From NCBI GenBank assembly GCA_015852425.1, contig JAAAIG010000304.1, forward strand, positions 1-24,308: DNA of 24,308 bases. Reading direction: 5' to 3'. The notes beneath the pieces were generated by a model, which was not told where the DNA came from, made no database searches, and saw only the letters and a program-made list of their open reading frames with translations. This document shows positions 21,580 through 24,308 of the stretch, piece after piece; position 1 is the stretch's first letter; every line of letters starts with the position of its first letter. Made by a program: the position numbers and the translations under genes. Source of the stretch: Gryganskiella cystojenkinii (Eukaryota; Mortierellomycota; Mortierellomycetes; Mortierellales; Mortierellaceae).

Positions 21580-21960
21580 CGTCCCCAAGATTTTTCCTTT
21601 ACTCCAACCCTCTCTTTTTGTTCTGTCCCCCCTCCCCCCCCCCCGACACCTTTTTTTTCTGTCCCTCCCTTGATGGACATTTGTTCTCTGTCCCTTCCTG
21701 TCCCTTCCTGTCCCTTCCTTGACACTTGTTCTCTGTGCCTCCAACATTTTTCCTTTCCTCAGTGATCGTTTTTTCTCTGTGCCGCTCCTGATCTCATTTT
21801 CTATCCATCCCTTGATATTGCCTTTTCTCTGTCCTAGTACTTCTGTTTACGCCCCTTGTCTATCCCTGAGCATCTTTTCCCCTCTTTTCTATCCTAACTT
21901 CTGGTCTTAGTACCTCTTTCACATTTTTCTCCTTTGTCCTCCTTCTATATCTTTTTTTTT
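21580..21960 (+). repeat. Pyrimidine tract with tandem CTGTCCCTTC
   Basis: About 380 nt of the plus strand are C/T-rich. The decamer TGTCCCTTCC occurs three times in a row near 21690-21718, and variants of TTCTCTGTCC recur through the tract. It leads directly into the TATATAAA of module E2. Confidence 0.55.
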
Positions 21961-22268
21961 GTCCCTCTTTGAGTATATAAAGAGGTCTCGCCATCTCAAC
22001 CCTCTGCACCAAAACACATTAGATCCTACATCAAGACACACGACCCCCAATAGCACTCACAGCAAAGTAACTACTACTGCAAGAACCATCGCACGTACTA
22101 TCACAGAAGCCGTCAGACGAAGGATCTTCCTCACAGAACCCACGCAAGATTGCCACCGACCGCTTTTAAGAAAACTTACACGAACGTTCGCAGGAAGATC
22201 TGCATAACCCCCGCACAAACCTGCACATTCTTGACCAGATTTTCGTAAGGCTATATGACTGGAATTTT
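21961..22268 (+). promoter_or_regulatory. TATA-containing module E2, second of two homologous copies
   Basis: It starts with CCCTCTTTGAGTATATAAAG (TATA 21974-21981), shares TCTGCANCAA, GATCNTACNTCAAGAC and the end TTGACCAG...TCGTAAGGC...ATGACTGGAATTTT with module E1, and keeps the same order and spacing. GTAAGG at 22245 would be a 5' splice site. TATAG at 22348-22352 gives a 108-nt candidate intron ending 15 nt before the ATG at 22368, much like E1. Confidence 0.5.
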
Positions 22269-22367
22269 GCAATTAGCTCTATGACATTAGGGGGAAAAAA
22301 GATCTAATAACTAAGCGATTGAAAATTCTTCCCATTGGACAACTCGGTATAGGATATTTTTATTCTA

Positions 22368-22874
22368 ATGGTCCTGATTCCGTTCAGCAACCGATGCCTC
22401 AGCATTTCGGCAATTCTTTTCGTCTTGGCTTTATTGGGAAGCATTGATGCTGCTGATCCTCGTGCGACACCACTCGCGAGCATTGTGAAGAACGTGAATG
22501 GCAAAAGTTTTGTAATGCAGGGAGCTTGTGGAGTACCCATAGCTTCAAAGGCTCTTCAGAAGGCTCTGTCGCTTTGGGCTGATAAGAAAGTCTGGGACCC
22601 TTCAGCAGCAAAAAACATGTGCCTTTCAATAACGGAAGGCCTTCCAATGGACCAGGCGGCATCTTCCTCGTGCTTTCAGGCAATTTCCAATTGGTGTGAT
22701 GCTTCGGATGAAATGGTTCAAGGGATAGCCAGTGATGAAGTATATCCAAGAGAAGCGGGTTCCATTGGCTGGACATCCGGAGATTTCCTCCCAAGCGGCG
22801 ACAAAACGATGACCCCGAGCAACTGGCTGTCCGCCCTTGATCTGGCCAGTCGACTTTCACCGGGTTGTAAATGA
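22368..22874 (+). CDS. Secreted protein of unknown function, 168 aa
   Basis: I do not recognise a family. The first 28 residues are a signal peptide (hydrophobic ISAILFVLALLG, likely cleaved after SIDA). The mature part of about 140 residues has five Cys at 54, 85, 102, 110 and 167 and several Trp, suggesting a compact disulfide-bonded domain. It is not like the 74-aa or 56-aa peptides of this window, although it shares the upstream module with the former. No intron interrupts the frame, and the ATG is the first after the module. Confidence 0.7.
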   Translation: MVLIPFSNRCLSISAILFVLALLGSIDAADPRATPLASIVKNVNGKSFVMQGACGVPIASKALQKALSLWADKKVWDPSAAKNMCLSITEGLPMDQAASSSCFQAISNWCDASDEMVQGIASDEVYPREAGSIGWTSGDFLPSGDKTMTPSNWLSALDLASRLSPGCK

Positions 22875-23586
22875 TAGAATAGCACATCTGCACCTCGCAC
22901 TAGTCATTACCTGTGCAATGGAGGGGCAGTGCTTTGAAAATATCCGGATACATTCATAATGGCAATCGAATTGTTTGTTGTCACTCCCATTCCGCAACGT
23001 CGACCCAGGCCAAGACCAGCCGTCAAGGTCAAGACCATGGCTGATAGTTGCTTTTGCCATCTTTGCCAAAAAAAGAAATATCGGTCATCCGCCGGGAATA
23101 AATACAAATGGGATAACCTTCTCTTTCTCTCTCTCCTGCTCGTCTTTTTCAATACGCCCTTGCTCATTGATTCTCTCTCTGTACCTTTCTTTCTTGGTCT
23201 CCACCACCTTTTAATATGACTTTGTGGCGGTTGTCGTAGCTGGGAGGAGGGTGCAGCAGGCCTTCTGAGGGAAGAGGTGTCGATAGGGATGAGGATGAAA
23301 GCAATGCGCGATAAGAGCCTGTGGCTTCTTGCTGGGTTGTTGTTGTCGCTACTGTTGAGAATCCAGTCTTTGAGATGAACAGTTGTCCAGAAGTACAGGG
23401 GCCTCTGGAGATTGAAATGGGACGCCGTCAGTTGTAGGAGCCTTGGAGGGAGGATAACACTTTATTTTGTAATATTGCTTGAATTAGAGTGTGTATTGTT
23501 CAATGGAAACATAAAGCCGCAAAACATGGACGGGGGCGCCCCAGTTATCCCCAAAAGATATAGCATAAAAGCCTTATGTTCAACGA
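22875..23586. other. Intergenic stretch, no gene seen
   Basis: A C/T-rich segment lies at 23117-23215. The minus strand has a 184-codon open stretch (about 23460-22907) without an early ATG and with an unconvincing Arg/Ser-rich composition. I call no gene here. Confidence 0.4.
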
Positions 23587-23880
23587 CTAACTCGAGACTA
23601 TCAGGGAGGTGATATTTGCATCCAAGTGTTTGAGTCCAGAAGCAAGACAAGCAGTAGTGATATTCGACACTTGGGATGCGTCCATTTGGCCTTTAATTTG
23701 AATAGTGCACCGAGGAACGTGCCTTTGGTAATGTAGCCCTGGAGGCTATACTCAGTGTATTGGAGATTGCTGCTTAAGGTGAACCCGCTCGACTTCCCAT
23801 TGTTCCAGCAGATCTTCCCAGTTCCGGAAGTTGTGCCACCCATGGCAGGAAGACAGGACGTTATGCCGCCGGAGCTGGCT
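23587..23880 (-). pseudogene. Possible frameshifted remnant of a secreted protein gene
   Basis: Two adjoining minus-strand frames look protein-like. The first (about 23880-23710) reads SSGGITSCLPAMGG, ICWNNGKSSGF and GYITKGTFLG. The second continues as TIQIKGQMDASQVSNITT and ends in NITSLIVSS at a TAG (23587-23589). Joining them needs a shift of one base near 23705, and no GT-AG intron fits. The composition and two N-glycosylation sites suggest a secreted protein, but the family is unknown and the start is missing. Confidence 0.35.
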
Positions 23881-23894
23881 ACAATAGTCCCAGA

Positions 23895-24090
23895 AAATCA
23901 AGGGCAGGCAAACACCAAGGTCGAGTAAAATCAAGGTTAAAAATACGAACCAGGGTCAAAAAGGATCAAGGCTAGCTAACGAAGAGCAACCAAAAACCAA
24001 GGGTTCCAGCAAGGGCAACACCAGAGGCAACATCAAAGGGCAAGCCTCTAACATTATCAAAGGGATAACATCAGGGTGAAATACCAAGGC
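23895..24090. repeat. Degenerate CAAGGGCAACACC-type repeat
   Basis: Words such as CAAGGGCAACACCAG, AGAGGCAACATCAAAGGGCA and TCAAGG recur irregularly over 200 bp, without a fixed period. It looks like decayed simple satellite. The window ends in a T run (24295-24308). Confidence 0.5.
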
Positions 24091-24308
24091 ACAGGAAAAA
24101 AATCGAAACAGAAAAAAGCTGGGGATTGGGAAAGACAAGCTCCTGCCCCTGCCGTTCTGGTGCTGATGCTGCCTTTGTTGCAGATGTCCGACGTCCAAGC
24201 TGTTTCCGTGGTTTGTTCTTCGGGCTGGTTAACTCAAGTCACCAATCCTCCGTCAGTCCAGAGCACAGCTCAGTCCCTCCATGGCTGCACCTCTTTTTTT
24301 TTTTTTTT

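Noticed and set aside
21959..22207. 82-codon ORF overlapping module E2
   Set aside because: Its start overlaps the TATA box, and the matching frame in module E1 stops early, so the conservation is in the nucleotides rather than in a protein.
22907..23460. Open minus-strand stretch of 184 codons
   Set aside because: It has no early start codon, its composition is unlike a folded protein, and no splice sites or homology were recognised.
23895..24090. CRISPR-like or structured repeat array
   Set aside because: The repeated words have no fixed period or unique spacers, and the sequence is eukaryotic; decayed simple satellite explains it.

Overview
The window reads as nuclear DNA of a filamentous fungus. 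The two large genes have small GT-AG introns, most of them 82-104 nt. The genes are well spaced, pyrimidine tracts sit upstream of several start codons, and the right half carries remnants of a Ty3/gypsy-type retrotransposon and of a Helitron-type helicase. An early-diverging, Mortierella-like fungus is my inference from these traits; no sequence search was possible.

Left part (1-13127): two conserved genes are transcribed away from each other. On the minus strand (242-5717) is MSH5, the meiotic MutS homologue, which I could rebuild as 20 exons giving about 1286 residues. Phase is kept at every junction, but the exon 3/exon 4 junction lacks an AG acceptor where the homology demands one, and the next intron is only 38 nt. 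On the plus strand (7046-13127) is a full-length ABCC (MRP/Ycf1-type) ABC transporter of about 1685 residues in four exons, with TMD0, two membrane domains and two nucleotide-binding domains. About 1.3 kb separates their start codons.

Right part (13128-24308): a gene-poor, repeat-rich tract. It holds three small predicted secreted proteins unrelated to one another (74 aa at 15064-15288, 56 aa at 18805-18975 on the minus strand, 168 aa at 22368-22874) and one four-span membrane protein (16945-17721). Between them lie a dispersed repeat family (copies at about 15981, 17827, 19436 and 21496), a Pif1/Helitron helicase pseudogene (18217-18672), gypsy pol and gag fragments facing away from each other (20090-21298), a 98-bp-arm inverted repeat made from gag (21117-21396), minisatellites and pyrimidine tracts.

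The most interesting signal is a module of about 290 nt present twice (14665-14953 and 21961-22268). Each copy starts with a TATATAAA box, ends with a conserved GTAAGG that looks like a 5' splice site, and lies about 100 nt before the start codon of a secreted-protein gene. The two downstream proteins are not related, so a promoter plus non-coding first exon seems to have been reused. A second notable signal is a 27-28-nt tandem repeat just upstream of the TATA box of the 56-aa peptide gene.
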